A stretch of DNA of 64,000 nt from Candidatus Kryptoniota bacterium (GCA_938074445.1 CALJEK010000039.1:1-64000); one strand, 5' to 3'. Counted from the stretch's first letter, positions 9,225 to 18,332 are shown. A program made the numbers and translations. The notes: a model not told the origin generated them from the sequence alone.

Positions 9225-9598
9225 AGTTTACTCAAAATAGATTCAAGCACCTTTTTAACCTCGATCAAATCTTGACGAAGCTCCGGGTCCATAATCTTTA
9301 AAGATTTAACTTTGCCATCTTCAATTATGAGCTCTGTTGTGTCCTTGTCAACTTCGTAGTTTTCCAATACTCGCTTTGCTCCCGCAATGGTATAGCCCTC
9401 TTCGTAAAGCAATCGCTTAATCATCAAAATGATTTTGATATCACGGTTTGTGTAGGCTCGGTTTCCAGCCCTATTTTTTGCTGGCTTTAATTGTTCAAAT
9501 TCTTTCTCCCAGTATCTCAAAACATACGGCTCAATTCCCGTTAATTTGCTTACCTCTCCAATTGAATAATAAAGTCGTTTTATTTTAAACTCGGGCAT
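9221..9598 (-). CDS. MerR-family transcriptional regulator
   Basis: 125 residues. The N-terminal MerR winged helix is clear: YYSIGEVSKLTGIEPYVLRYWEKEF, split here as the helix-turn-helix and wing, then NRAYTNRDI and a YTIAGAKRVL arm. There is no C-terminal Cys pattern for metal binding, so it is one of the short MerR-like regulators common in Bacteroidota. It is divergent from the acyl-CoA carboxylase gene across a 229-base spacer and may regulate it, but its target is not shown by sequence. Confidence 0.85.
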   Translation of the reverse strand: MPEFKIKRLYYSIGEVSKLTGIEPYVLRYWEKEFEQLKPAKNRAGNRAYTNRDIKIILMIKRLLYEEGYTIAGAKRVLENYEVDKDTTELIIEDGKVKSLKIMDPELRQDLIEVKKVLESILSKL

Positions 9599-9827
9599 TT
9601 TAACACCTTTATTTTTTTAAATTTTAATAATTTCTTTCGCAAAATTCAAGTAAATTATCTCAAGGGCAAGACGACGATTTAACACTTTCTTTGCGCTCTT
9701 TTAACCAAATTTTAATTCCCAAGTGGTAAGTTTTAAGCCGAGATAACCCGGTGCCTGCTGAATTTTTTTAAATGAGCGTTTTTTATAAATTTTAAAAAAT
9801 CGTAAAATCAAAATTTTTCGCATCATC
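9599..9827. other. Divergent intergenic spacer with a long-range hairpin (9655-9746)
   Basis: This 229-base gap between merR (left) and the carboxylase gene (right) is the longest in the window. TTATCTC (9655-9661) pairs with GAGATAA (9740-9746), extended by GGC/GCC (9665-9667 with 9737-9739) after a 3-base bulge, and inner CACTT/AAGTG (9683-9687 with 9721-9725). A T-run follows at about 9762-9768 on the plus strand. It could be a small structured RNA, a leader or an operator region. No known RNA family is recognised and the strand is unresolved. Confidence 0.35.
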
Positions 9828-11372
9828 ATGAAAAACACGATTGATTATTTAATTAAACTTCGCGAGGAAGCAAAACTCGGTGGAGGTCCCAAAAGGATTG
9901 AAGAACAGCACAAAAAAGGGAAATTAACAGCAAGAGAGAGAATTGATATACTCCTTGATGATGGAAGTTTTCAAGAAATAGACATGTTTGTCAGACACAG
10001 AACATATGATTTTGGGATGGACAAACAACGTCCACTTGGAGATGGGGTTGTCACTGGGTATGGAACGATTGATGGTCGCCTTGTTTTTGTTTTTAGTCAG
10101 GATTTCACGGTTTTCGGTGGTTCGCTTTCGGAGGCGCACGCTGAAAAAATTTGTAAAATTATGGATCTCGCTATGAAGGTTGGGGCTCCGGTTATAGGCT
10201 TAAATGACTCCGGGGGCGCAAGAATTCAAGAAGGCGTTGCAAGCCTGGGTGGATACGCCGAAATTTTCCTAAGGAACACACTTGCATCTGGGGTCATTCC
10301 GCAAATTTCAGCAATTATGGGACCATGTGCTGGTGGTGCGGTTTATTCGCCAGCTATAACCGACTTCATCTTCATGGTTAAAAACACAAGCTATATGTTT
10401 GTCACGGGTCCAAATGTTGTTAAAACAGTTACGCATGAAGATGTTACCTTTGAAGAGCTTGGTGGAGCAACAGTTCACGCCACTAAAAGCGGTGTTGCAC
10501 ATTTTATATGTGAAAATGATGTTGAGTGCTTGATGCATATAAGAAAACTCTTAAGCTATCTCCCTTCGAACAATATGGAAGACCCACCGCGAATTGAAAC
10601 AGGGGACGACCCAAATCGCGAAGAACCAAAGCTCGATTCAATAATTCCAGACAATCCGAACAAACCTTACGATATGAAAGAAATAATCTTATCAGTTGTC
10701 GATAACGGCGAATTTCTTGAAGTCCATGAGAACTTCGCACAGAATATAATTTGTGGTTTCGCAAGATTTGACGGCTATCCTGTTGGGATAGTAGCAAATC
10801 AACCTTCTGTCCTTGCTGGTGTTCTTGATATTGACGCATCTGTTAAAGCAGCTCGATTCGTGCGATTTTGCGACGCTTTCAACATTCCAATTATAACCTT
10901 CGTTGATGTCCCTGGATTTATGCCTGGGACAGATCAGGAATGGCGCGGGATAATAAAACATGGCGCCAAACTTCTCTACGCATATTGTGAGGCAACAGTC
11001 CCAAAAATTACAATCATCACAAGAAAAGCCTACGGTGGAGCTTACGATGTTATGGGGTCAAAACACATAAGAAGTGATATAAACTACGCATGGCCGACTG
11101 CAGAAATCGCCGTAATGGGTCCAAAAGGAGCTGTTGAGATAATTTTTAAGAAAGAAATTGAAAAAGCAGAAAACCCCGAAGAGATCGAAGAAAAACTCGT
11201 TCAGGAATACCGCGATAAATTTGCACATCCATACATCGCTGCTGAAAGAGGTTATATTGATGATGTAATCGAACCCAGAAAAACAAGACAAATGATAATT
11301 AAAGCTCTTAGAATGCTCGAGAGCAAAGTCGACACAAATCCAAAGAAAAAGCATGGAAATATACCGTTGTAA
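9828..11372 (+). CDS. pccB: Acyl-CoA carboxylase beta (carboxyltransferase) subunit, propionyl-CoA type
   Basis: 514 residues, the usual length for PccB/MmdA-type carboxyltransferases. It moves a carboxyl group between biotin and propionyl- or related acyl-CoA. The two crotonase-like halves are visible. The N half has [12 protein letters not shown] and the oxyanion loop region [12 protein letters not shown]; the C half has [12 protein letters not shown], then [15 protein letters not shown]. No biotin carboxylase or biotin-carrier gene is adjacent, so partners must be encoded elsewhere. Substrate choice among propionyl-CoA, methylmalonyl-CoA and other acyl-CoAs cannot be settled from sequence alone. 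Confidence 0.92.
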   Translation: MKNTIDYLIKLREEAKLGGGPKRIEEQHKKGKLTARERIDILLDDGSFQEIDMFVRHRTYDFGMDKQRPLGDGVVTGYGTIDGRLVFVFSQDFTVFGGSLSEAHAEKICKIMDLAMKVGAPVIGLNDSGGARIQEGVASLGGYAEIFLRNTLASGVIPQISAIMGPCAGGAVYSPAITDFIFMVKNTSYMFVTGPNVVKTVTHEDVTFEELGGATVHATKSGVAHFICENDVECLMHIRKLLSYLPSNNMEDPPRIETGDDPNREEPKLDSIIPDNPNKPYDMKEIILSVVDNGEFLEVHENFAQNIICGFARFDGYPVGIVANQPSVLAGVLDIDASVKAARFVRFCDAFNIPIITFVDVPGFMPGTDQEWRGIIKHGAKLLYAYCEATVPKITIITRKAYGGAYDVMGSKHIRSDINYAWPTAEIAVMGPKGAVEIIFKKEIEKAENPEEIEEKLVQEYRDKFAHPYIAAERGYIDDVIEPRKTRQMIIKALRMLESKVDTNPKKKHGNIPL

Positions 11373-11390
11373 AATAAATCGTAAAGCTTT

Positions 11391-12530
11391 ATGTTTGATT
11401 TCATTTTAATTGCCTCGGCAATTTATTATGGACTTGAAATAATTCTTTTTCTGATTGCGCTTACGAAGGATGAATGGAAAAATCCTGTGGACGATAAAAA
11501 TTTGCCAAACGTAAGCGTGGTCGTAGCAGCCAGAAATGAGGAGGAAAATATTGAAAGATGCGTTAAATCAATCGCTGAAGTTGACTACCCAAAAGATAAA
11601 CTGGAGATCATAGTTGCGAATGATGGATCAACAGATCGGACAGCTGAGATAGTTCAAAACCTTCAAAAAAATATCCCAAGCCTTAAACTTTTGAACATTG
11701 AAACCTCCGTGAGTAATCTTAAAGGCAAAGCAAATGCCCTCGCTCAAGCAATCGATAAAGCAAGTGGTGAATTTATCTTTATGACCGACGCTGATTGCAT
11801 TGTTCCCAAAGGTTGGATTAAAGGGATGTTAAAATATTTTGATGATAAAACCGGAGTTGCATCTGGGATCACCATAATTGAGCCTGGTAAAATTTTTTAC
11901 GGGATGCAATCTCTCGATTGGGCATTTCTCCTTGGCGTCGCTGCTGCTGTCGGAAAACTTTTTAAGCCAGTTGCATGTATCGGGAACAACATGGCGTTTA
12001 GAAAAAGAGCATACGCAGAAATTGGTGGATACCAAAATTTGAAATTCAGCATCACGGAGGACTTCGCACTTTTTAAAGCAATAACACAAACCGAAAAATG
12101 GAAATACTCTTTCCCAGTCGATATTGAAACCCTTGTTATAAGCAGACCTGTAAAAACATGGAAGGAACTTTACCATCAGAAAAAAAGATGGGGAACGGGC
12201 GGACTTGATACGGGTCCATTGGGTATCGGCATAATGGCAGGTGGATACATTTTTCACCTTCTTTTACTTCTATCCCCATTCCTTGTAAAAAATCTTTCTG
12301 CGCTTTTATTTGCAATCCTTTTAAAATTTATCATCGATGGTTCGTTCCTTTTCAAAATTTTGAAAAGATTTGGAAAAATTCGCCTTCTTAAATATCTCCC
12401 ATTCTTTGAACTTTACTATATAATCTATGTTGTCGCCCTCCCGTTTATGGTTTTCTTCGGCGGTAAAACTGTGTGGAAGGAAAGACGATATAAAGGATTA
12501 AAGCATTTAAAAATGATTGAGCCACGCTAA
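11391..12530 (+). CDS. Family 2 glycosyltransferase, membrane-bound
   Basis: 379 residues. An N-terminal membrane segment (about 1-22) precedes a GT-A domain with VSVVVAARNEEENIERCV, NDGSTDRT and the DXD-like FMTDADC, followed by the acceptor motif QKKRWGTGG. Three or four membrane helices close the chain (about 280-365). The pattern is that of processive or lipid-linked glycosyltransferases such as cellulose synthase-like and ceramide glucosyltransferase-like enzymes. It starts 18 bases after pccB and may share its transcript. The sugar and acceptor are unknown. Confidence 0.88.
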   Translation: MFDFILIASAIYYGLEIILFLIALTKDEWKNPVDDKNLPNVSVVVAARNEEENIERCVKSIAEVDYPKDKLEIIVANDGSTDRTAEIVQNLQKNIPSLKLLNIETSVSNLKGKANALAQAIDKASGEFIFMTDADCIVPKGWIKGMLKYFDDKTGVASGITIIEPGKIFYGMQSLDWAFLLGVAAAVGKLFKPVACIGNNMAFRKRAYAEIGGYQNLKFSITEDFALFKAITQTEKWKYSFPVDIETLVISRPVKTWKELYHQKKRWGTGGLDTGPLGIGIMAGGYIFHLLLLLSPFLVKNLSALLFAILLKFIIDGSFLFKILKRFGKIRLLKYLPFFELYYIIYVVALPFMVFFGGKTVWKERRYKGLKHLKMIEPR

Positions 12531-12591
12531 AGTTTCAGGCTAATTTCCCGATAATGTATTTGAAGGAATAAAAAAATTTAATAGGCTGCAA

Positions 12592-12834
12592 ATGTTCAAA
12601 AAATGTCCTATGTGTAAAACTATCTGGGAAACGCGAAACAAATTTCTGAACGATGAGACGCTTAAACTTGTGGGATATCAAAAATATATGGGTTTATACG
12701 GGGGTGGTTATTTACTCTTTAAGCATAAAGCAAAATCATGTGGAACAACGCTTGCCATAAAAGCAACTTCATTCTCAAGCGGAGCGATGTCAACGCAGAG
12801 ATTAAAAAGAATTTACAAGAAAAATACCAAATAA
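12592..12834 (+). CDS. Small protein with a CPMC pair (zinc-ribbon-like), unknown function
   Basis: 80 residues, no membrane segment. CPMC near the N-terminus (residues 5-8) and a single downstream Cys (SCGT, about residue 50) could form part of a metal site, but no heme motif is present because neither Cys pair is followed by His. The middle, about residues 30-60, is rich in Gly and aromatic residues. It lies 61 bases after the glycosyltransferase and ends just before a clean terminator, which supports it as a real expressed gene. Family not recognised. Confidence 0.6.
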   Translation: MFKKCPMCKTIWETRNKFLNDETLKLVGYQKYMGLYGGGYLLFKHKAKSCGTTLAIKATSFSSGAMSTQRLKRIYKKNTK

Positions 12835-12841
12835 AAGAAAA

Positions 12842-12867
12842 GGGTGGCGCAAATTTAGCGACCACCC
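12842..12867. terminator. Bidirectional terminator between convergent genes
   Basis: GGGTGG plus CGC pairs with GCG plus CCACCC (one bulged A), loop AAATTTA. T-rich tracts follow on both strands. It separates the small plus-strand gene from the octaheme cytochrome gene. Confidence 0.8.
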
Positions 12868-12875
12868 AAATTTTT

Positions 12876-15476
12876 CTATTTATTCATCACCAAATTTGAA
12901 CCCTTCTTCCTGGCAAATGTCCACATATAATCACGCAGTGCTTTTATCTGCTCATTTGCATTTCCATCAAGCACATCAGGAATTGGGCTTGTTCCCTCAT
13001 AGAAAAACGTCGGCATATTTGTCCCCGGTTGAATTGCCTGCGGATCGCGCAACCAATCAATAACCCATTCGGGTTTCAATCTCCCAGGGGCAAGATCAAG
13101 ATTTGGAGCAAGCATTGAAGCAGATAAACCACTCCCAACAATATGACATTTCAAACATTGTAACCTATCAAACAAAATTTTTCCTGCCGAAACATATTTT
13201 TGTTCGAGAGGGACATCATAGCTTCTAACTTTAAATTCCTGATTGCTTAAGCCAAGGAAATACTTTATCAGTGATGTTATTTCGTCGTCTGTAAGTTGAA
13301 ATGTTGGCATTCGTAACTTAAACCACGGTCTTATCGTGCTTGGATTTCTCAAAAATTGATAAAGCCACGGTTCTTGAACCTTCGCACCTTCGATGGTGAG
13401 CAATGGGGGACGTAGCCCCGGGTCTTCAATCATCGGATGTATGTATCCGCCCTGCTCCTCAATTTGATGGCAATTGATACAATTATACCATAGACTTAAT
13501 CTTCGCCCCTCGTTGATTTCTTGCCTCTTTTTATCAAATTTTTGAACATATTTTGACCCAACTTCATTTTTCTTAAAACTTGCTATCAAAGTCACCAATG
13601 CGTTTATCTCTTTCTCCGTAAAATTAAACTGTGGCATCTTCAATTGTATCCTTTCCGTTGAATAACCACGAGGATCGCGCAATTTTTCAGCGAGCCAAAC
13701 AAGACGATCCTTGGGGAGGTGTTCTTTATATCCAAAATCCAATTGTTCAATATTTTTTCGCGCAAAATCAGAAATGTCAACGCTTACCTTTGTTTCCCTT
13801 TCTGTGCCTTTTATCTCGTGACAACCGTAACAACCGTAACTTTTTATTAATTTTAAGCCTTGTTCAGCTTTGCTTTCAGAGTAATCTATTTTTATATTCG
13901 CATAATTTACCGTATCCCTCAAAGTCATCAAATAAGCAACGATATCGCTTGCTTCTTGATCTGTTAATCTCAAACTTGGCATTTTCGTATTTGGGAGATA
14001 ATGCCTTGGATTTTTGAGCCAATCATAAAGCCATTGGGGATTTACCTTACTTCCAATTTTTGTTAATTCAGGAGCAACATCATAATTCAACCCTCGCGTT
14101 TCCCTAACAACTTTGTTATCCCCAATCGCATGACACCCAAGACAACCAATATTTTCAACGAGCTCTTTACCGCGAGCGGGGTTCCCGCCACCCTGATATT
14201 TAAATTGATATTGCCAGTTTCTCATAGTATCTTGACCAATCTTAACAAGATAGGCAGTGATAGCCTCGGCTTCTTCGGGGGTCAACTTAAAATTTGGCAT
14301 TCTCCCATTCGGCAAATACTCACGTGGATTTAAAACCCAACGATAAATCCATTCCGGGGTTGTCTTCACAAGAAGATTATTTAAACTTGGAGCAACTTTT
14401 GGAAAATCATTATATCCATCAACACCATGACAACCATAGCAACCTGATTCTATCAAAATGTGCTTTCCCATAGTAAGCGTCGGTGCCCACTTTAGATTAA
14501 TCTCGTTAAAGTGACAATCATTACACCCAGCCTCAATATATTCTTTTTTCAAAATTGGCCATTCCCAATACTTATCCTTATCTCCGTGCGCATATCCTTC
14601 CGTAAGAGCTGGTCCTTGACCCCGATGACACGGAGTACAACCGAATGTTTCAGGATTATGCTTCTCAAGAAGTTCAAGATTGGGATGTGTTCTAAATGGC
14701 TGGGGTGCGTCTTCAAAAAGTGGATCATTCCATCCAAGATGACAAGTCTGACACCTATCAACACGAGTTTTCAAAGTCCCAAAATTCGTTCGCTCAAACT
14801 CAGGCAACATCACTTGAATAATTTTTATCTGCGCTTCTTTTGTCTTTTGAATTCTATCTTGGATTTTGTTTATCTCTTCAAAAAGTTTACTGATCTCATG
14901 TTCGATATCCTCAACCCTTGCTCTATAACTTTTAACTATCGCCCACGCTTCATCCTTTTTCCTCATCAATTCCTCTATCTTAGAGTTAAATTCTCTCATC
15001 AATTCCTCTTCCCGCTGTATCCTCGCCCACCACTTTTGAACTTCTTTATCACCTTCATTTTCAAGTTTTGCCCTTTGATAGAAATAGTAATATTCATCAG
15101 ATCTGCTTTTTGCAAATTGAAATTTTCTAGTCAACTCAGCAAGTTCTTTTTCGTATTCTTTATATTCAGCGAGTGCCTTTTTATATTCTTCTGATTGAAG
15201 TCCTGATTTCGCCTTCACAAGCTCCTCGCGCAATTCATTATATCTTGCGCTGTCAAAGTTTGCAATTGCAATTTTATATAGCGAGTCAAGCTTTGCGAGT
15301 TTTAACTGATAAAATTTTCTTTGATACTCCTTCCATGGTCTTCGGGTTGAAACTTCATCTATAACAGCCCATAATGTCGCAAGGAAAAGAATTGTGGCGA
15401 GCGAAAGATAAATTTTATCATATCTTCTTTGCTCAATTGGCGTTTCCCTGCGTTTTTTTAACCACTTTAAAATCAT
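12876..15476 (-). CDS. Membrane-anchored octaheme cytochrome c with a long coiled coil
   Basis: 866 residues with one N-terminal membrane helix (about 22-42) and a long charged coiled coil (about 50-220). Eight CxxCH sites follow at C242, C280, C318, C346, C445, C549, C666 and C774. The first three repeat the triheme module of the pentaheme protein of the nos operon (VDRC-QTCH, then CTPCHRGQG). The last five each belong to a class I domain with its own downstream Met-Pro (for example RMPNF, KMPSL, KMPQF, RMPTF, NMPTF), the usual distal ligand. It follows the subunit IV gene by 23 bases and is probably the electron-accepting subunit of this second bc complex, carrying charge toward the oxidase. 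Partner choice is inferred. Confidence 0.92.
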   Translation of the reverse strand: MILKWLKKRRETPIEQRRYDKIYLSLATILFLATLWAVIDEVSTRRPWKEYQRKFYQLKLAKLDSLYKIAIANFDSARYNELREELVKAKSGLQSEEYKKALAEYKEYEKELAELTRKFQFAKSRSDEYYYFYQRAKLENEGDKEVQKWWARIQREEELMREFNSKIEELMRKKDEAWAIVKSYRARVEDIEHEISKLFEEINKIQDRIQKTKEAQIKIIQVMLPEFERTNFGTLKTRVDRCQTCHLGWNDPLFEDAPQPFRTHPNLELLEKHNPETFGCTPCHRGQGPALTEGYAHGDKDKYWEWPILKKEYIEAGCNDCHFNEINLKWAPTLTMGKHILIESGCYGCHGVDGYNDFPKVAPSLNNLLVKTTPEWIYRWVLNPREYLPNGRMPNFKLTPEEAEAITAYLVKIGQDTMRNWQYQFKYQGGGNPARGKELVENIGCLGCHAIGDNKVVRETRGLNYDVAPELTKIGSKVNPQWLYDWLKNPRHYLPNTKMPSLRLTDQEASDIVAYLMTLRDTVNYANIKIDYSESKAEQGLKLIKSYGCYGCHEIKGTERETKVSVDISDFARKNIEQLDFGYKEHLPKDRLVWLAEKLRDPRGYSTERIQLKMPQFNFTEKEINALVTLIASFKKNEVGSKYVQKFDKKRQEINEGRRLSLWYNCINCHQIEEQGGYIHPMIEDPGLRPPLLTIEGAKVQEPWLYQFLRNPSTIRPWFKLRMPTFQLTDDEITSLIKYFLGLSNQEFKVRSYDVPLEQKYVSAGKILFDRLQCLKCHIVGSGLSASMLAPNLDLAPGRLKPEWVIDWLRDPQAIQPGTNMPTFFYEGTSPIPDVLDGNANEQIKALRDYMWTFARKKGSNLVMNK

Positions 15477-15499
15477 ATGGCTTTGCTCTTTGTTTTTAA

Positions 15500-16393
15500 T
15501 TAAACATTAAACCAAGGCGTCACCCAGACATACTTAACATTTAAAGTCCATCTCAAAATCATTTTTATCGGCAAAGCGATCATAGTCAAAAACAAGTAAG
15601 AAGTTACTATATATCTTGTCAGTCCAAATTTTTCAGCAAAATCTGGCATCTTCCTTTTTAACCACAACCAACCAAGAGGCATTAAAATAGCATAATAACC
15701 AATAACGACAACACCACCCAAAATAGATGCAATTGGATTTAAAGCCCCATTCGGATTATAAGTTGGTATTCCAAAGAGTTCGGTTAAATCAACATTTGTA
15801 ATCGCAACAACTTTATGAGGGTCCCATTCCTCCCAAGGCCAGAAGAAATTCCAACCAGGTCCTCTGAAAAATGTTCCGACAAAAATCAAAAGAACCCAGA
15901 GGACAAGAAATCCAAATGCGAAAATTGTAATCGCCCACTTTCTTTCTTTGAATGTATAATAACCATTGCCTTTCGGATTTATATCAATGTATGGTATTGC
16001 CATCAAACCAATTATGATAAGCCCAGGCAATAAAACACCAGCAATCCATGGGTCAAAATAGACCAACATCTCTTGAAGCCCGAGGAAATACCAGGGGGCT
16101 TTAGATGGGTTTGGCGTCAGTGTCGGATTTGCTGGCTCTTCAAGCGGAGCATCAAAAGCGATCGACCAAAGCAAGACAAAAACCATAACAGCAATTGCAG
16201 CGATAAATTCAACCCGAACAAGATATGGCCAAACTTGAACTTTGTCCGTCTCATCGGCTTCGTATGGAACACCACGTTCATCATTTCTTTTCGCCTTTTT
16301 CATCGAGTAAATAAAAAAACCGTAAACAGTGAAAAGAAGAATTATTATCGGAAAGTTATCCGGATTCCCGAGAATTTTCAGGAGATTATGCAT
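15500..16393 (-). CDS. petD: Cytochrome b C-terminal subunit (subunit IV-like) of the second bc complex
   Basis: 297 residues, longer than plant-type subunit IV (about 160). An extra N-terminal helix (about 14-31) precedes the conserved core with [10 protein letters not shown], then APWYFLGLQE (Qo-site motif, APWY in place of PEWY, bases 16088-16099) and FFRGPGWNF. About 100 extra C-terminal residues add two or three helices. It pairs with the separate b6-like gene 21 bases upstream to build one cytochrome b. The split architecture contrasts with the fused cytochrome b at 2716-4050. Confidence 0.92.
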   Translation of the reverse strand: MHNLLKILGNPDNFPIIILLFTVYGFFIYSMKKAKRNDERGVPYEADETDKVQVWPYLVRVEFIAAIAVMVFVLLWSIAFDAPLEEPANPTLTPNPSKAPWYFLGLQEMLVYFDPWIAGVLLPGLIIIGLMAIPYIDINPKGNGYYTFKERKWAITIFAFGFLVLWVLLIFVGTFFRGPGWNFFWPWEEWDPHKVVAITNVDLTELFGIPTYNPNGALNPIASILGGVVVIGYYAILMPLGWLWLKRKMPDFAEKFGLTRYIVTSYLFLTMIALPIKMILRWTLNVKYVWVTPWFNV

Positions 16394-16414
16394 ATCGAAA
16401 AATAAGATTTTATT

Positions 16415-17191
16415 TTAAATCTTTTTTGGAGCAGGACCTGAAATACCTCCATCTTTTCTCACGCGCCAAAAATGAACAGCGAGAAAAATTGCTGTGACAA
16501 GCGGGAGAAAAATGCAATGAAGAACATAAAATCTCAACAAGGCTGGTGGACCAACCTGTGTTCCTCCAAGAAGCAAAAATCTTATATCGTTATCAGGTCT
16601 CATTCCAAGCTCCGGACCAAAAGGTCCCTGATGCCCAAGAAAAGGTGTTGCACGCGCCATATTGGTTCCAACTGTTACAGCCCATATGGCAAGTTGATCC
16701 CACGGTAAAAGATAACCTGTAAAGCTCAAAAGAAAAGTCAAAAGCAAAAGTATAACCCCGATAACCCAATTAAATTGCCTCGGTGGTTTATATGAGCCAG
16801 TCAAAAATACCCTGAACATATGAAGCATGACGGTTATAACCATAAGGTGAGCTGACCAACGATGCATATTTCTTATCAACGCACCAAACGGGACATCGTT
16901 CATCAAATATTTCATATCCTCATAAGCATATTCAGCAGCCGGACGATAATAAAACATCAAAATCACTCCCGTTATCGTAAGAATTATAAACAGAAGAAAC
17001 GAAATCCCACCCATCCCCCAAGTATAGCCATAATTCACGGCATGCCTCGAAACCCTCACCGGATGGAGATGTAAGAAAACATTATCAACGACCATCAAAG
17101 CTCTATTTCGCTGCGTATCTTCGTAGCCGTGTCGAAAAATCGACTTATAAATATCCGAACTTTTTATCTTCTTTTTTATTTGAGCAAGCAT
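16415..17191 (-). CDS. petB: Cytochrome b6-like N-terminal subunit of the second bc complex
   Basis: 258 residues, four membrane helices. The heme b ligands lie in [10 protein letters not shown] with [10 protein letters not shown] on one helix pair, and [10 protein letters not shown] with [12 protein letters not shown] on the other. GYLLPWDQL is the conserved Qo-side motif. The N-terminal about 30 residues are polar and cytoplasmic. It lies 25 bases after the Rieske gene, and together with the subunit IV and octaheme genes it makes a four-gene quinol:cytochrome c reductase. Substrate is probably menaquinol. Confidence 0.94.
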   Translation of the reverse strand: MLAQIKKKIKSSDIYKSIFRHGYEDTQRNRALMVVDNVFLHLHPVRVSRHAVNYGYTWGMGGISFLLFIILTITGVILMFYYRPAAEYAYEDMKYLMNDVPFGALIRNMHRWSAHLMVITVMLHMFRVFLTGSYKPPRQFNWVIGVILLLLTFLLSFTGYLLPWDQLAIWAVTVGTNMARATPFLGHQGPFGPELGMRPDNDIRFLLLGGTQVGPPALLRFYVLHCIFLPLVTAIFLAVHFWRVRKDGGISGPAPKKI

Positions 17192-17216
17192 ACTTCAAAG
17201 TTTAATTTGTTTTAAA

Positions 17217-17813
17217 TTAACTTCTATATGGCAAGAACGAGCCCGGCTTTCCCCATTCACCTTTTTCATATCTATAAGTGATGCCCTTATCAATTAAGAT
17301 TTGACCATCTTCAGCAAGCGTTATCTTCACCCTTTCAAGCGGTCTTGGCGCAGGACCTTCAAAATTAATTCCAGATTTTCTAAAACCACTCCCATGGCAC
17401 GGACATTTGAACTTGTTCTCACCGCTCAACCACCTCGGTGTGCAACCGAGATGAGTGCAAACGGCAAGAAGAGCATAAAAGCCATCTTCCTCACGAACTA
17501 TCCAAACATGCTGTGAATCTTTAAACCTTTCGCTCACCTCGCCCACAGTATACTCATCTGGATAGCCAGCTTTGAATGCGGTTGGCGGTTCATAAAGAAC
17601 ACGAGGGAACATATATCTAATCGCACCGATAATTGAAGTGAAAATAAATCCCAAAAATCCAAGCCAACCAGTGAGCGTCAAAAAAGAACGACGATTAAAT
17701 TTCCATAACCCTGTATCATTTTCAGGTGGTTTATCTTGCTTTGGAACAACCTTCTTTTTTACATCCTTCTGGACAACCTCTTGATTCGTGGTTTGATTAA
17801 AGCCTTCGCTCAT
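17217..17813 (-). CDS. petC: Rieske [2Fe-2S] protein of the second bc complex
   Basis: 198 residues. CTHLGC and CPCHGS hold the cluster. A twin-arginine motif (FNRRSFLTL) and a single membrane helix (about 50-70) follow a polar tail of about 40 residues that the nos-linked Rieske protein lacks. ATG at 17813 is preferred to a TTG five codons upstream. It opens the petC-petB-petD-octaheme gene set. A terminator-like hairpin 41 bases upstream of the start separates it from the Rrf2 gene. Confidence 0.95.
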   Translation of the reverse strand: MSEGFNQTTNQEVVQKDVKKKVVPKQDKPPENDTGLWKFNRRSFLTLTGWLGFLGFIFTSIIGAIRYMFPRVLYEPPTAFKAGYPDEYTVGEVSERFKDSQHVWIVREEDGFYALLAVCTHLGCTPRWLSGENKFKCPCHGSGFRKSGINFEGPAPRPLERVKITLAEDGQILIDKGITYRYEKGEWGKPGSFLPYRS

Positions 17814-17853
17814 CGTGAAAAGCTTCAAATTTGTTTTTGTTTCGAATTAAGAT

Positions 17854-17882
17854 AAAAAATGTCCTCTTTAAGGACAAAAAAA
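17854..17882 (-). terminator. Terminator-like or operator-like palindrome between rrf2 and the Rieske gene
   Basis: On the minus strand TGTCCT (17871-17876 complement) pairs with AGGACA, loop TAAAG, followed by six T. It fits an intrinsic terminator after the ferredoxin-rrf2 genes or an attenuator before the bc genes. The perfect palindrome could also be the Rrf2 binding site. Confidence 0.55.
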
Positions 17883-17888
17883 TTACAC

Positions 17889-18326
17889 TCAGTCTGGGGA
17901 AAAGATACAAATCTTATCCCCGATCGAATTAACAACCGCTTGTAAATTTACAGATTCAAGATATGCCTTAATTTTTTCATTTACTTCGCCAAACAAACTT
18001 CTCACAAGGCAATTTTTCTTAAAACGACAATTGACAGTGGTTGAAAGATAACAAATTTCATCTCTTGAAGGCTCAATCGCTACAATGATATCATAAAGAG
18101 TTATATCTCTAAGCGGGCGTGCAAGAACATAACCTCCTTTTACTCCGATTGCGCTGTCAACTATGCCAGCACGACGTAGCGCTTGAAGAATTTTCATCAT
18201 ATAGCTAATTGATAACCCACACTCACGAGCTACCTCGGAAGCTCGAACAAAGTCTTTATTCTTCCTCGTGGCTATATAGATTAGCGCATGTATCGCATAA
18301 CCAACAGATTTGGATATATCTATCAT
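17889..18326 (-). CDS. Second Rrf2-family regulator, linked to the bc complex
   Basis: 145 residues. The Rrf2 helix-turn-helix is clear (VGYAIHALIYIA, then SISYMMKILQALRRAG and KGGYVLARP). A C-x7-C-x5-C motif (CYLSTTVNCRFKKNC, about residues 92-106) resembles the Fe-S ligands of NsrR/IscR-type members, with one residue more than in the nos-linked copy. It sits between a dicluster ferredoxin (6 bases) and the Rieske gene. Both bc complexes in the window therefore have their own Rrf2 gene upstream. Ligand and targets are inferred. Confidence 0.88.
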   Translation of the reverse strand: MIDISKSVGYAIHALIYIATRKNKDFVRASEVARECGLSISYMMKILQALRRAGIVDSAIGVKGGYVLARPLRDITLYDIIVAIEPSRDEICYLSTTVNCRFKKNCLVRSLFGEVNEKIKAYLESVNLQAVVNSIGDKICIFSPD

Positions 18327-18332
18327 TTCAAG

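Noticed and set aside
9599-9827. 6S RNA
   Set aside because: A long hairpin is possible, but I cannot match conserved 6S bubble features or strand, so no family is named.
14511-15194. 227-codon plus-strand frame
   Set aside because: It lies antisense inside the coiled-coil region of the octaheme cytochrome gene and has no recognisable domain.
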